Position numbers and translations under genes: made by a program. This document shows, one piece after another, positions 36,314 through 45,564 of a stretch of DNA of 64,000 bases; the first letter of the stretch is position 1, and each line of letters opens with the position of its first letter. This DNA is from Microbacterium sp. CH12i (GTDB lineage Bacteria; Actinomycetota; Actinomycetes; Actinomycetales; Microbacteriaceae): positions 310,001 to 374,000 of the forward strand of contig NZ_JHET01000007.1 of assembly GCF_000685355.1 (NCBI RefSeq), written 5' to 3'. The notes beneath the pieces were generated by a model, which searched no databases, had not been told where the DNA came from, and saw nothing but the letters and a program-made list of their open reading frames with translations.

Positions 36314-36998
36314 GTTCGCTGAGCTTGCGCCACGCGCTCAACGCTGCGGCCATCTCTGCGGTCTTCTTGCTCGTGCCGTCACCCGTCATACTGACGTCGC
36401 CGACAACGACCGTCGCGGTGAACTGACGATCGTGATCGGGGCCACTGGAAGTGATCGAATACTCCGGTGGCGGTGAGGCCAGACGAGCAGCGAGCTCTTG
36501 CAGGTTCGTCTTCGGATCCATCGCTGCGCCGTAACGCTCGGGGTCGGCAAGTAGCGGTTCAGTCAAGCGCAGCACGAGTTCGGTCGCCGCTTCTGGTCCT
36601 GCCGAAAGATAGGTGGCGCCGAAGACGGCTTCCATCGTGTCAGCGAGGATCGAGTCCTTGTTGCGGCCGCCGGTCTGCTCTTCACCACGACCAAGCAACA
36701 AATAGTCGCCTAGGCCAATGCCGCGGGCTACTTCTGCGAGAGCGATGGTGGAAACGACGCTGGCGCGTCGCTTCGCGAGCTGACCCTCATCGATATCAGG
36801 TTGCGTGGTGAACAGCATCACTGTCACCGCTTGGCCCAAAATCGAGTCGCCAAGGAACTCGAGCCGTTCATTGTGCGGAATCCCGCCGTGCTCGTACGCG
36901 TACGAGCGGTGGGTCAGCGCCAACGCGAGTAGCTCAGGGTCAATATCAACCCTGAGCTTCTCTGCGAGAGGCGCCGTCCCCCCGGAGACTCCTGTCAC
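36306..36998 (-). CDS. rnc: ribonuclease III
   Basis: 230-aa dsRNA endonuclease. RNase III signature NERLEFLGDSILGQ (about residues 43-56), second acidic cluster in DTMEAVFGATYLSAG, and a C-terminal dsRBD (FTATVVVGDVSMTGDGTSKK). Start GTG 36998 lies 17 bp after rpmF; no Shine-Dalgarno, so translation may be coupled. Confidence 0.96.
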   Translation of the reverse strand: MTGVSGGTAPLAEKLRVDIDPELLALALTHRSYAYEHGGIPHNERLEFLGDSILGQAVTVMLFTTQPDIDEGQLAKRRASVVSTIALAEVARGIGLGDYLLLGRGEEQTGGRNKDSILADTMEAVFGATYLSAGPEAATELVLRLTEPLLADPERYGAAMDPKTNLQELAARLASPPPEYSITSSGPDHDRQFTATVVVGDVSMTGDGTSKKTAEMAAALSAWRKLSERA

Positions 36999-37015
36999 GA
37001 TGGTGAAATCGTGAT

Positions 37016-37225
37016 TCAGACGTCGGCGACCTTGCGGCCCTTGTACTCCATGTAGAGCTCCGTGCCCTGCGAGTCAGTGACGACCTTCGCCTGGTGCGGA
37101 CGGCTGTAAACGACCTTGCCGTTCTCGATGGTCTTGACGAGCGCAACAGGCGCCGCCTTCCACTGCGCGCGACGCGAGCGGGTGTTGGAACGGGAAACCT
37201 TGCGCTTCGGGGGGTTACCAGCCAT
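37016..37225 (-). CDS. rpmF: 50S ribosomal protein L32
   Basis: 69-aa L32. MAGNPPKRKVSRSNTRSRRA is the family N terminus; no zinc-binding cysteines are present (C-minus form), as with the L31 type B protein in this window. ATG 37225 follows the DUF177 stop by 2 bp. Confidence 0.95.
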   Translation of the reverse strand: MAGNPPKRKVSRSNTRSRRAQWKAAPVALVKTIENGKVVYSRPHQAKVVTDSQGTELYMEYKGRKVADV

Positions 37226-37227
37226 GG

Positions 37228-37791
37228 CTAACTCTCTTCTGTATTCTCGGGACCGCGACTGTCTGCCGCATTCCCCTGGTCTGTGATCTGTTGGAGCGCA
37301 CTCCACCGAGGATCGATGGGAGCGACATTCTCCGCTCCGGTGCTTTCGGCCAGCCGCTCACCCGTATTCGGGTCGAGCCCCGGGCAATCCGGCTGACACA
37401 CCGGCTGAAATGGAAGCGACAATACAGCCGTTTCCCTGACTAGCGTTTCAAGATCCACGTGGTCGTCTTGAACCTCAAAGTCAGTTTCTTCCTCACCAGG
37501 ATACGCGAAAAGCTCCTGGAACTCGACTTCGACAGGCTCGGCGATGTCGATCAGGCATCTTCCGCACACACCGGTGTACTCAGCATCCACTGTTCCGGTG
37601 GCGAGAATGCCCTCGTGAACAGCCTCGAGGCGCACCTCAAGATCGATCTCAGAGCCGACTTCGAACGAGACGATGCCCTCACCCCACTGCTCTTTCAGAG
37701 TGACGGAGAACGAGTGTTCGCGCATCTCCCCCGGGTGTCGGGCGATGTCGCGGGCAGGAACCACGAATGGGCCGTTAAGTCGGGTCTTCAC
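37228..37791 (-). CDS. DUF177 (YceD-like) protein
   Basis: 187-aa protein of the YceD/DUF177 family that precedes rpmF in most bacteria and is linked to 23S rRNA processing. GVCGRCLIDIAEPVEVEF and VCQPDCPGLDPNTGERLA carry the paired cysteines (C-x2-C and C-x3-C). GTG 37791. The acidic C-terminal tail runs up to rpmF. Confidence 0.88.
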   Translation of the reverse strand: MKTRLNGPFVVPARDIARHPGEMREHSFSVTLKEQWGEGIVSFEVGSEIDLEVRLEAVHEGILATGTVDAEYTGVCGRCLIDIAEPVEVEFQELFAYPGEEETDFEVQDDHVDLETLVRETAVLSLPFQPVCQPDCPGLDPNTGERLAESTGAENVAPIDPRWSALQQITDQGNAADSRGPENTEES

Positions 37792-37832
37792 ACTTCCATG
37801 CTACCGGCCGACGCTGAGAGCGGCACCGACAG

Positions 37833-38330
37833 TCAGAGGCCGCGCGCGCCCGTGTCCAGGAACGCCGCCACCGCGCGCGGCACGTACGGCGTCACATCTC
37901 CGCCGAGGGCTGCGACCTGGCGCACCAGCGAGCTCGACACCATCGCGTGAGAGGGATCTGGCAGCAGGAACACGGTCTCGACGTCGGCGAGGTGACGGTT
38001 CACGATAGCCATCGGCGACTCGTAGGCAACGTCGATCTGCGAGCGAATGCCCTTGATCAGGACGCTCGCATTGACATCACGGGCGTAGTCAACGAGAAGT
38101 CCCATGCTCCACGAGCCGACCACGATATGACCGCCCATTCCATCTTCGGCAATGGACTGCTCCAAAAGCGACAGCCGCTGCGCGATGGGAAGCATCGCCT
38201 CTTTGCCAGGGTTGTGCACGACGAGCACATGCAACTCGTCGTACAGCTTTGCTGCTCGACGGATGACATCGAGGTGACCAAGGGTGGGCGGGTCAAAAGA
38301 ACCCGGGACGACGGCGATCCGGCTGCTCAT
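37833..38330 (-). CDS. coaD: phosphopantetheine adenylyltransferase
   Basis: 165-aa nucleotidyltransferase for the fourth step of CoA synthesis (ATP plus 4'-phosphopantetheine gives dephospho-CoA). [20 protein letters not shown] holds the T/HxGH motif; [13 protein letters not shown] and [19 protein letters not shown] are conserved. ATG 38330. Confidence 0.96.
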   Translation of the reverse strand: MSSRIAVVPGSFDPPTLGHLDVIRRAAKLYDELHVLVVHNPGKEAMLPIAQRLSLLEQSIAEDGMGGHIVVGSWSMGLLVDYARDVNASVLIKGIRSQIDVAYESPMAIVNRHLADVETVFLLPDPSHAMVSSSLVRQVAALGGDVTPYVPRAVAAFLDTGARGL

Positions 38331-38372
38331 GGCACCAGCCTAGGGCACTGTTCCTGTGACGCCGCACGCGGG

Positions 38373-40550
38373 CTAGTTCTTCGCGAGAGCTGCCCGGTCA
38401 TCCTCGGTGACGCGTCTGGCGATGACTTCGCGCAGGCCCGTGTGGGCTGTGAGAAGCGGATCTGCGTGCAAGATGTCTTCGGCGAGTTCGCGTGCGCGGG
38501 CGATGAGCTTCGAGTCTTTCACCACCCGCAGAAGCTTGAGCGATGACCGCACTCCGGATTGTGTTGAACCGAGCACATCGCCCTCACCACGCAGCTCGAG
38601 GTCGACCTCGGCGAGGGCGAACCCGTCGAGTGTCGCTGCGACGGCTTCGACCCTCTCGCGCGCCAGTGACCCTTCTTCTGCCTCGGTGACCAGAAGGCAC
38701 AGTCCCGGCACTTCTCCTCGTCCGACGCGGCCCCGCAGCTGGTGCAGCTGCGACACACCGAAACGATCGGCATCCAGCACGATCATGGTCGACGCATTCG
38801 GCACATCGACGCCGACCTCGATCACGGTCGTCGCGATCAGCAGGTCGATCTCGCCGCGTGCGAAAGCTCGCATGACGGCATCCTTCTCGTCCGCTGGCAT
38901 CTTGCCGTGTAGCACTGCGCGACGCAGCCCGCCGACGGTGGGATGAGTCGCCAGCAGCGCATCCAACTGCACCACTCCCCAGCGTGGTCCAGTAGGCGAT
39001 TCGTCCGCTGCAGCCGGCGGCTCCTGCTCGTCCTCTGCGGTTTTCTTCGTCGTGTCGATTGCGGCACACACCGCGAATACCTGGCGCCCCTGCGCCACCT
39101 CTTCAGCAGCGCGATCCCAGACACGCCGGAACCACTCCGGGCGCTCTGCCAGTGGCGCGACAAACGTTTCGATACCCGCGCGCCCGGCTGGCATCGATCG
39201 GATGACAGACGTGTCGAGGTCGCCGAACACTGTCATCGCGACCGTGCGAGGAATCGGGGTTGCGGTGAGAACCAGTGCGTGTGGGCTCGATCCTTTGGCG
39301 CGCAGCGCCTCGCGCTGTTCCACACCGAATCGATGCTGTTCGTCGACGACGACCAGCCCCAGGTCAGCGAATGTCGTCTTCTCCCCCAGCAGCGCATGCG
39401 TACCGACGACGATGAGCGATTGGCCAGAGGCGACGCGCAGTGCAGCCTTGCGCCGCTCTGGCGCGGAGAGTTGTCCGGTGAGCAGGGTCGGCATCAGTCG
39501 CGCTGCGAGGTCTGGCCCCAGCATCCGCGTGATCGAGCGAAGGTGCTGCGAGGCGAGCACTTCGGTGGGGGCGATCAACGCGGCCTGCCCGCCCGACTCA
39601 GCAACCTGCAACATCGCACGCAGAGCCACGAGCGTCTTGCCGGAGCCAACCTCGCCCTGCACCAGCCTGTTCATGGGCCAGTCGCCGGTGAGGTCGGTCA
39701 TGATCCGCTCGCCAACCGTCTTCTGGTCTGCGGTGAGGGTGTACGGGAGCGTGGCGTCGAAGCCTTCGAGGAGGCCACCCGGCAGTGCGGGACGCGGCGT
39801 CGCGCTGAGCGCTCGCACCGCGGCGCGCTGCTGGAGAAGCGCCGTCTGCAGCACTAACGCCTCATGCATCCGGAGCGTCCGCACGGCAGGGTCAACCTCT
39901 TGGCTCGTCTGCGGACGGTGAATCTGCATCAGTGCTGTGCGCGCGTCGAGAAGCCCTTCACGCCCACGAACCTCTGCCGGGACCGGGTCAGGCACTTCGC
40001 CAATGTCGGGCAGGACCTTCTCGATCAGTTCGCGAAATTGCGCGCTGGACACCGCAGATGTGGCGGGATAGATCGGGATCGGTCGATTCGCACGATCGTC
40101 CGCTCGACGCTGCGCGCTCTCTTCATCGTCAAACAATTCGTACTGTGGATGCGCGAACTGCGTGACGTCCTGATACATCCCGACTTTGCCGGAGAAGACC
40201 CCGCGGCGGCCGCGATACAGCTCTTTCACACGCCATTCTGCCTGCTGAATGTTTTTTGCGAAGAAGGTCAGCGACACCCGACCGTGTTCGTCGCCGATGA
40301 TGACGTCGGTCATCGCGCCGGAACGATTGCGCATGCTGCGAGCCTTCGACGACAGCACCTCTGCCACAATTGTCACCGTCTCGCCGACCGGCAGGTCACG
40401 GATGGGCGTCAACTCAGCGGGGTCTGCGTAGCGTCGCGGGTAGTGCGCCAGCATCTCCCCGACCGTCTGTAGACCGAACGCGCGCTCGACCTTCTTCGCC
40501 GCGGCTGGGCCGATGGCACTTGCCAGGCTCGAGTCGAGGGTGAAGACCAT
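38373..40550 (-). CDS. recG: ATP-dependent DNA helicase RecG
   Basis: 725-aa branched-DNA helicase. N-terminal wedge/OB region; Walker A LVQGEVGSGKTLVALRAM, DEQHRFGVEQRE (DExH), TATPIPRT and the C-terminal QLHQLRGRVGRGEVPG (motif VI) are intact. A short acidic insertion lies between helicase halves (about residues 495-515). ATG 40550; 42-bp gap to coaD. Confidence 0.96.
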   Translation of the reverse strand: MVFTLDSSLASAIGPAAAKKVERAFGLQTVGEMLAHYPRRYADPAELTPIRDLPVGETVTIVAEVLSSKARSMRNRSGAMTDVIIGDEHGRVSLTFFAKNIQQAEWRVKELYRGRRGVFSGKVGMYQDVTQFAHPQYELFDDEESAQRRADDRANRPIPIYPATSAVSSAQFRELIEKVLPDIGEVPDPVPAEVRGREGLLDARTALMQIHRPQTSQEVDPAVRTLRMHEALVLQTALLQQRAAVRALSATPRPALPGGLLEGFDATLPYTLTADQKTVGERIMTDLTGDWPMNRLVQGEVGSGKTLVALRAMLQVAESGGQAALIAPTEVLASQHLRSITRMLGPDLAARLMPTLLTGQLSAPERRKAALRVASGQSLIVVGTHALLGEKTTFADLGLVVVDEQHRFGVEQREALRAKGSSPHALVLTATPIPRTVAMTVFGDLDTSVIRSMPAGRAGIETFVAPLAERPEWFRRVWDRAAEEVAQGRQVFAVCAAIDTTKKTAEDEQEPPAAADESPTGPRWGVVQLDALLATHPTVGGLRRAVLHGKMPADEKDAVMRAFARGEIDLLIATTVIEVGVDVPNASTMIVLDADRFGVSQLHQLRGRVGRGEVPGLCLLVTEAEEGSLARERVEAVAATLDGFALAEVDLELRGEGDVLGSTQSGVRSSLKLLRVVKDSKLIARARELAEDILHADPLLTAHTGLREVIARRVTEDDRAALAKN

Positions 40551-40592
40551 GTCAGAAGTCTAGAGAACGCTTCGGACACATAGGCTAATCGG

Positions 40593-41171
40593 GTGACGAG
40601 GATCATTGCCGGAGATGCACGTGGGCTCCGACTGGACGTGCCGGCCAACGGTACGCGCCCGACCAGCGACCGCGTGCGCGAGTCGCTCTTTGGTTCCCTC
40701 GAGTCGGCCGACGCCATCGTCGGAGCGCGCGTGCTGGACCTTTACGCCGGCTCTGGGGCGCTCGGGCTCGAGTCGTTGAGCCGCGGGGCGAAGCGTGTTG
40801 ATCTCGTGGAGCGTTCGCGTCCCGCCGCAGCGGTCGCGCGTCGAAATGCCTCCACCGTCACGAAATCGTTGGGCCATGACGTCGCCCACGTGCACGAGAC
40901 CGCGGTGCTCACCTTCTTGAAGCGCAGCACCAGCACATACGACCTTGTGTTCACCGACCCGCCGTACGGTCTGGATGACGCGGCCATGACTGCCGACCTG
41001 GTCGCGCTGGCACCACTGCTGTCCGAAGATGCCGTCGTGGTGATCGAGCGGGCTCGCCGATCCACGCCACCTGACGTCGCAGCGGCCGGGCTCGAGGTGT
41101 TCCGGGAGAAGTCCTACGGCGACACCGCCGTCTGGTGGGCTCAGCCCGCGGCCGAATCCCAATCACGGTAG
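40593..41171 (+). CDS. rsmD: 16S rRNA (guanine-966-N2)-methyltransferase
   Basis: 192-aa SAM-dependent methyltransferase. IIAGDARGLRLDVP, RPTSDRVRESLFGSL, VLDLYAGSGALGLESLSRGA (SAM motif) and the catalytic TDPPYGLDD are present. GTG 40593, divergent from recG. Its last 31 bp overlap the convergent thiL gene. Confidence 0.94.
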   Translation: MTRIIAGDARGLRLDVPANGTRPTSDRVRESLFGSLESADAIVGARVLDLYAGSGALGLESLSRGAKRVDLVERSRPAAAVARRNASTVTKSLGHDVAHVHETAVLTFLKRSTSTYDLVFTDPPYGLDDAAMTADLVALAPLLSEDAVVVIERARRSTPPDVAAAGLEVFREKSYGDTAVWWAQPAAESQSR

Positions 41172-42136
41172 GGATCCCAGCCCGCTGCATCCACGGGTGC
41201 ACCATCGCACAGCACGCCCTCAGCCCCGGCCTCACGCACGGTGCCGATGATCCGGAAGCCCGGCGGGAGAACGCCCGGTGGGAATGTCGCGAGCAACCCG
41301 TGGTCTTCGCCGCCGGCGAGGGCGCGCTCAGGATTGTCACCCAGCGCTGCGCGCTCGAAGTCGAAAGTGACGCCGGATGCCGAGGCAAGACGCCCCGCGT
41401 CAAGGGCGAGACCGTCGGACACATCCATCATCGCCGTCGCCCCGGCCACGGATGCCATGACTCCGAGCCCGATCGGAGGTACCGGTCGCAGTTGTGCGGA
41501 AAGCGCCGCCCGCTCCCCTGCCTCAAGAACGGCGGTGTCGATCGGCACAGGGGTATCGCCTTCACGAAACCGACCGAACAGCACCGCCAGGCCGTGCGCG
41601 GCGAGGCCCAATTCGCCGGCGATCGCGACGACGTCTCCTGGCTTCGCGCCGGCTCTGGTCACAGCATCTCGACCTTCGAGGTCGCCGAGGGCGGTAACAG
41701 CGATCATCAGTACATCAGAGGCAGTAAGGTCTCCGCCGACCACGGAGCAGCCCGGTGCCAGCGCCTCACACGCCGCACGGAGGCCGTCCGAGAGCTGCTC
41801 AACGAAGGAAAGCCGCAGGTCACGCGGCACGGCGAGAGCGACGACCAGGGCCGTCGGACGGGCTCCCATCGCGGCGATGTCCGCGAGGTTCACGGCAGCG
41901 GCCTTCCACCCGAGGTCATATCCGCTCGACCATGCCAGGCGGAAGTCCGGTCCGTGCACAAGCGTGTCGGTCGTGACGACCACAGAGCCCGACGGAGCGG
42001 AAATGACCGCAGCATCATCACCCGGACCGAGGATGGTGTGCGAAGCGGGCGCGGTACGGGCGAGGATCGCACGCAGAATCGTGCCTTCGGAGATGTCTCC
42101 CAGGCGCGGGTCGTCGTCGGCTGAACGGGAGGGCAT
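41141..42136 (-). CDS. thiL: thiamine-monophosphate kinase
   Basis: 331-aa PurM/AIR-synthetase-fold enzyme making thiamine diphosphate, the cofactor of E1 dehydrogenases. ILGPGDDAAVI, TTDTLVHGPDFRL, SVVGGDLTASDVLMI and ALAGGEDHGLLATF are family features. ATG 42136; 23 bp from the divergent DUF3515 gene. Confidence 0.95.
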   Translation of the reverse strand: MPSRSADDDPRLGDISEGTILRAILARTAPASHTILGPGDDAAVISAPSGSVVVTTDTLVHGPDFRLAWSSGYDLGWKAAAVNLADIAAMGARPTALVVALAVPRDLRLSFVEQLSDGLRAACEALAPGCSVVGGDLTASDVLMIAVTALGDLEGRDAVTRAGAKPGDVVAIAGELGLAAHGLAVLFGRFREGDTPVPIDTAVLEAGERAALSAQLRPVPPIGLGVMASVAGATAMMDVSDGLALDAGRLASASGVTFDFERAALGDNPERALAGGEDHGLLATFPPGVLPPGFRIIGTVREAGAEGVLCDGAPVDAAGWDPYRDWDSAAG

Positions 42137-42159
42137 GCTGACAAAGGTAGCCTGGAATC

Positions 42160-42675
42160 ATGCTCCGTCGTTTCGCTGTCGCCGCCGTCGTTCTGCTTGG
42201 AACGACCCTGCTTGGCGGATGTGCGAGCACCGTCCACTTGGAGCCGGCGGAGGATGCGAACAACCCCCTGTGCGCCCAGGTGTCCGTCGGATTGCAGAAC
42301 GCAGGGAGCGTCGCAGGCAAGGACCGCCGTTGGACAGATGCCCAGGCCACCGGCGCATGGGGAGATTCTGGCGGGGCGTCGGCCGTTATCCTCCGCTGCG
42401 GAGTGACCGTGCCCGCCCCCACGAGCGAACTGCAGTGCGTGACGCTGGAAGGCATCGACTGGCTCGTCGATGCCACCGAGACACCGTTCCTGCGCCTGAC
42501 GACCTACGGCCGCGATCCTGCCGTGCAGTTGTACATCGATACGGGCGCTGTGAGCTCCAATGACGTGATCAGCAACCGCGCACTTGTCGGCGCGATCACC
42601 TCAGTGCCTGCAACGGGAAAGTGCACTGCACCGGATGCGCTCGACGAAGACACTCAGAAGCTTCTCGGAGGCTGA
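42160..42675 (+). CDS. DUF3515 lipoprotein
   Basis: 171-aa exported protein. Signal peptide with lipobox LLGGC (Cys about residue 20), then VILRCGVTVPAP and GIDWLVDATETPFLRLTTYG, as in actinobacterial DUF3515 proteins found beside ddl and thiL. Function unknown. Convergent with ddl. Confidence 0.87.
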   Translation: MLRRFAVAAVVLLGTTLLGGCASTVHLEPAEDANNPLCAQVSVGLQNAGSVAGKDRRWTDAQATGAWGDSGGASAVILRCGVTVPAPTSELQCVTLEGIDWLVDATETPFLRLTTYGRDPAVQLYIDTGAVSSNDVISNRALVGAITSVPATGKCTAPDALDEDTQKLLGG

Positions 42676-42688
42676 TCAGCTCTCTGGA

Positions 42689-43771
42689 TCAGCGGCGTAG
42701 GCCCGCTTCGACCAGCTCAGTGATGAGGTCGCCGTAGCTCAGCCCAGACGCGATCCAACACTTCGGGAACATTGAGATCGGGGTGAAGCCCGGCATCGTG
42801 TTGAGCTCGTTGATCACCAGCACACCATCTGACGTCAGGAACATATCGACCCTGGCGAGTCCTCGTCCGTCGACGGCTTCGAATGCCTGGATGCCGACTT
42901 CCTGGATTGCCTTGGTCTGCTCTGGGGTGAGTTCGGCTGGGCACACGACATCCACGCCGTCGCCACCGAGGTACTTGCCCTCGAAATCGTAAAATCCACG
43001 CTCCGTCAGGACGATCTCTCCCGGGAGCGAGGCGCGGATGCCGTCAACTCCATCGAGGATTGCCACCTCGATCTCACGACCGACGATGCCCGTCTCGACA
43101 AGAACCTTCTCGTCCTCGGCGAAGGCCACAGCCAACGCGGCATCCAATTCCGAAAGATCCGAGATCTTGGAGACACCGACGCTTGAGCCGGCCCTGGCGG
43201 GCTTCACGAACAGCGGGAGCCCGAGCTCTTCAATCGATGAGCGGAGCGCCGCGGCATCCTGCTTCCACGCGCGCTCACGGAGCGTTACCGACGGCGCGAC
43301 CGCGATACCCGCAGCCTGCAGGACGACCTTCATGAAGTGCTTATCCATGCAGAGCGCAGAATCGAGCACGCCGCCGCCGACATACGGCACCTCGAGCGTG
43401 TCGAAGTATCCCTGAATCGTGCCGTCTTCGCCGTGTGTGCCGTGCAGGATCGGCAGTACCACGTCAATCTCGCCGTACCCAGTAACCGAGCCATCCGTCT
43501 GCGTCACACGCAGCGTGCGATCGCCACCGGGTTCCGGCCACAGCACGCGCGTGCCGTTGTCGACGACCTCCGGCAGGTGCGCAGCATCCAGGGCGAACTT
43601 TTCAGGACGATCCTCTTCGAGGACGAATGCACCCGCACGGGTGATTCCCACCGGAATCACGTCGTAACGATCCCGATCAATCGCGTGCAGCACCCCGCCC
43701 GCCGTTGCGGAACTGATGGAATGTTCGCTGGAACGCCCGCCGAAGAGCACCACCACCGTCTGCTTGTCCAT
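42689..43771 (-). CDS. ddl: D-alanine--D-alanine ligase
   Basis: 360-aa ATP-grasp ligase for peptidoglycan precursors. VVVLFGGRSSEHSISSATAG, VLPILHGTHGEDGTIQGYFD, FVKPARAGSSVGVSKI and the C-terminal VLVINELNTMPGFTPISMFP are intact. AGGAGGAG precedes ATG 43771. Last gene of the murA-plsC-gpsA-ddl set. Confidence 0.96.
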   Translation of the reverse strand: MDKQTVVVLFGGRSSEHSISSATAGGVLHAIDRDRYDVIPVGITRAGAFVLEEDRPEKFALDAAHLPEVVDNGTRVLWPEPGGDRTLRVTQTDGSVTGYGEIDVVLPILHGTHGEDGTIQGYFDTLEVPYVGGGVLDSALCMDKHFMKVVLQAAGIAVAPSVTLRERAWKQDAAALRSSIEELGLPLFVKPARAGSSVGVSKISDLSELDAALAVAFAEDEKVLVETGIVGREIEVAILDGVDGIRASLPGEIVLTERGFYDFEGKYLGGDGVDVVCPAELTPEQTKAIQEVGIQAFEAVDGRGLARVDMFLTSDGVLVINELNTMPGFTPISMFPKCWIASGLSYGDLITELVEAGLRR

Positions 43772-44810
43772 GATTGATTCTCTCCTCCTGGGGAGTGTCG
43801 TCGTCTGTCGTCAGGTGGGGTGCGATGTCACGCGGCTGCATCGAGCCATCGAGCACCATCTTCACCTGCTCAACAATGGGCATGTGCACGTCGGACTCGC
43901 GAGCCAACTGCAAAATGGGCGCAACGGATGCCAGCCCCTCTGCCGTCTGGTTCATCTGCTTCACGACGTCCTGGAAGCTGTAACCCTGACCGAGCAGTCG
44001 ACCGGCCGTGTTGTTGCGGCTGAGCGGCGACTGGCATGTGGCGATGAGGTCACCGAGACCGGCCAACCCCTGCAAAGTCTCGGGCTGGGCGCCGTTGGCC
44101 ACAGCAAAGTCAGTCATCTCGACGAGGCCTCGCGTGATGATTGACGCTTTGGTGTTCTCGCCGTAACCGACGCCATCAACGATGCCGATCGCCACGGCGA
44201 TGAGGTTCTTGAGCACTCCACCGAACTCGGTGCCGATCACGTCGGTGTTCACGAAAGTGCGAAAGTAGGAGTTTCGGGCAGCGCGAGCGACCGTCTCGGC
44301 GGTCTCCAAGCTGAGGGATGCAACGACTGCGGCAGTCGGCTGTTCCCGTGCGATTTCCAGAGCGAGGTTCGGCCCGGATGCCACGGCGATGCGCATCGGA
44401 TCGCAGCGCATCTCCTGCTCGATGACCTGACTCATTCGCAGGCCGCTGGTGCGCTCGACGCCTTTCATGAGACTCACGATCGGAATATCGCTGTCGTCGA
44501 GCAATGGGCGCAGCGCCTTGAGGTTCTCGCGTAGCGACTGGCTGGGCACCGACAGGTACACCTGTTCGGCACCGTCGAGGGCAGTGGAAAGTTCGTGTGT
44601 GGCAGTCATTGTGCGCGGCAGGTTGATGCCAGGCAGATACTTGGAGTTGCGCTTGCCCTCCGAAATTTCGAGCGCCTGCTCGGGTCGGCGTGCCCACATC
44701 GTGACCTGTGCACCGCCGTCAGCGAGGACCTTGCCGAATGTGGTTCCCCAACTGCCGGCACCGATCACGGTGACGCGGGGACCGCCCGGTGCGATGTTCT
44801 TACGAGTCAA
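43677..44810 (-). CDS. gpsA: NAD(P)H-dependent glycerol-3-phosphate dehydrogenase
   Basis: About 377 codons, some 30 more than usual. It reduces DHAP to sn-glycerol-3-phosphate for phospholipids. VTVIGAGSWGTTFGKVLADG (NAD motif), SLMKGVERTSGLRMSQVI, FGGVLKNLIAVAIGIVDGVG and AGLGDLIATC are conserved. Start TTG 44810 overlaps plsC by 11 bp. After PHLTTDDDTPQEE the frame has no stop and runs 95 bp into ddl, so a small frameshift at the true C terminus is possible. Confidence 0.9.
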   Translation of the reverse strand: MTRKNIAPGGPRVTVIGAGSWGTTFGKVLADGGAQVTMWARRPEQALEISEGKRNSKYLPGINLPRTMTATHELSTALDGAEQVYLSVPSQSLRENLKALRPLLDDSDIPIVSLMKGVERTSGLRMSQVIEQEMRCDPMRIAVASGPNLALEIAREQPTAAVVASLSLETAETVARAARNSYFRTFVNTDVIGTEFGGVLKNLIAVAIGIVDGVGYGENTKASIITRGLVEMTDFAVANGAQPETLQGLAGLGDLIATCQSPLSRNNTAGRLLGQGYSFQDVVKQMNQTAEGLASVAPILQLARESDVHMPIVEQVKMVLDGSMQPRDIAPHLTTDDDTPQEERINHGQADGGGALRRAFQRTFHQFRNGGRGAARD

Positions 44811-45564
44811 GGCGTCCGGTCTCCTTCTGTCCGTGATCGGACGGCTTCCAGCGGACGACGGGTGCCTTCTCGTCGCGCAACTCCTCGAGCAACGCGGTGA
44901 TCGCATTCATCAGCCGGTTGGTCGCCTCATTGAGCGCGGACTGCTCGCTGGCGCGACCCTTCAGGTCGGAGACGTCGACCGGATCTCCGATGAGCACCTG
45001 CACGCGCTTGCGCGGCGGCCAGACGCTCAGACCCTTCTGATACCTGCCCATGATGTTCTGAGTGCCCCACTGCGCCATGGGAATCAGCGGAATATCGCCG
45101 CTGAGTGCGAGTCGGACGGCACCGGACTTCCCGCGCATCGGCCACAGCTCAGGATCGCGAGTCAGGGTGCCTTCCGGGTACACGATGACGCCACGACCAT
45201 GCTCTACAAGAGTTCTCGATTGCTCGATGGTCTGCTTCGCGGCCACCGCGGATGCTCCGCGCGCGACCGGCACCATTCCGGTCTTGCGCAACGCCCATCC
45301 CAGCACGGGAACGCGGAACAGACTCGCTTTGGTCATGAACCGCGGTGCGCGACCCAGCCGCCAGACTGCCGCGGCGACGATCAGCGGATCGAACTCGGAG
45401 TAGTGGTTCGGTGCCAGCACATAGGCCCCCTCCGCTGGCAATTTCTCTTTGCCACGGATTTCAATCTTGGCCAGAAGTCCGATGGCAGGCACGACAATCG
45501 CTGCGAGCGGCCAGAACGCGCTCGGGCGGGACTTCTCGGTTGACCGGGAGCCCATCAATGTCAC
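44800..45564 (-). CDS. plsC: 1-acyl-sn-glycerol-3-phosphate acyltransferase
   Basis: 254-aa membrane-associated acyltransferase. N-terminal hydrophobic segment, HxxxxD motif in APNHYSEFDPLIVA, GMVPVARGASAV and the phosphate-binding VIVYPEGTLTRD. It acylates lysophosphatidic acid, downstream of the adjacent gpsA product. GTG 45564 overlaps the murA stop (GTGA). Confidence 0.9.
   Translation of the reverse strand: MTLMGSRSTEKSRPSAFWPLAAIVVPAIGLLAKIEIRGKEKLPAEGAYVLAPNHYSEFDPLIVAAAVWRLGRAPRFMTKASLFRVPVLGWALRKTGMVPVARGASAVAAKQTIEQSRTLVEHGRGVIVYPEGTLTRDPELWPMRGKSGAVRLALSGDIPLIPMAQWGTQNIMGRYQKGLSVWPPRKRVQVLIGDPVDVSDLKGRASEQSALNEATNRLMNAITALLEELRDEKAPVVRWKPSDHGQKETGRLDS

Noticed and set aside
41135..42563. 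Long plus-strand frames (329 and 440 codons) opposite thiL
   Set aside because: Antisense to an intact thiL with full family motifs; Arg/Ser/Ala-rich translations are typical shadows.
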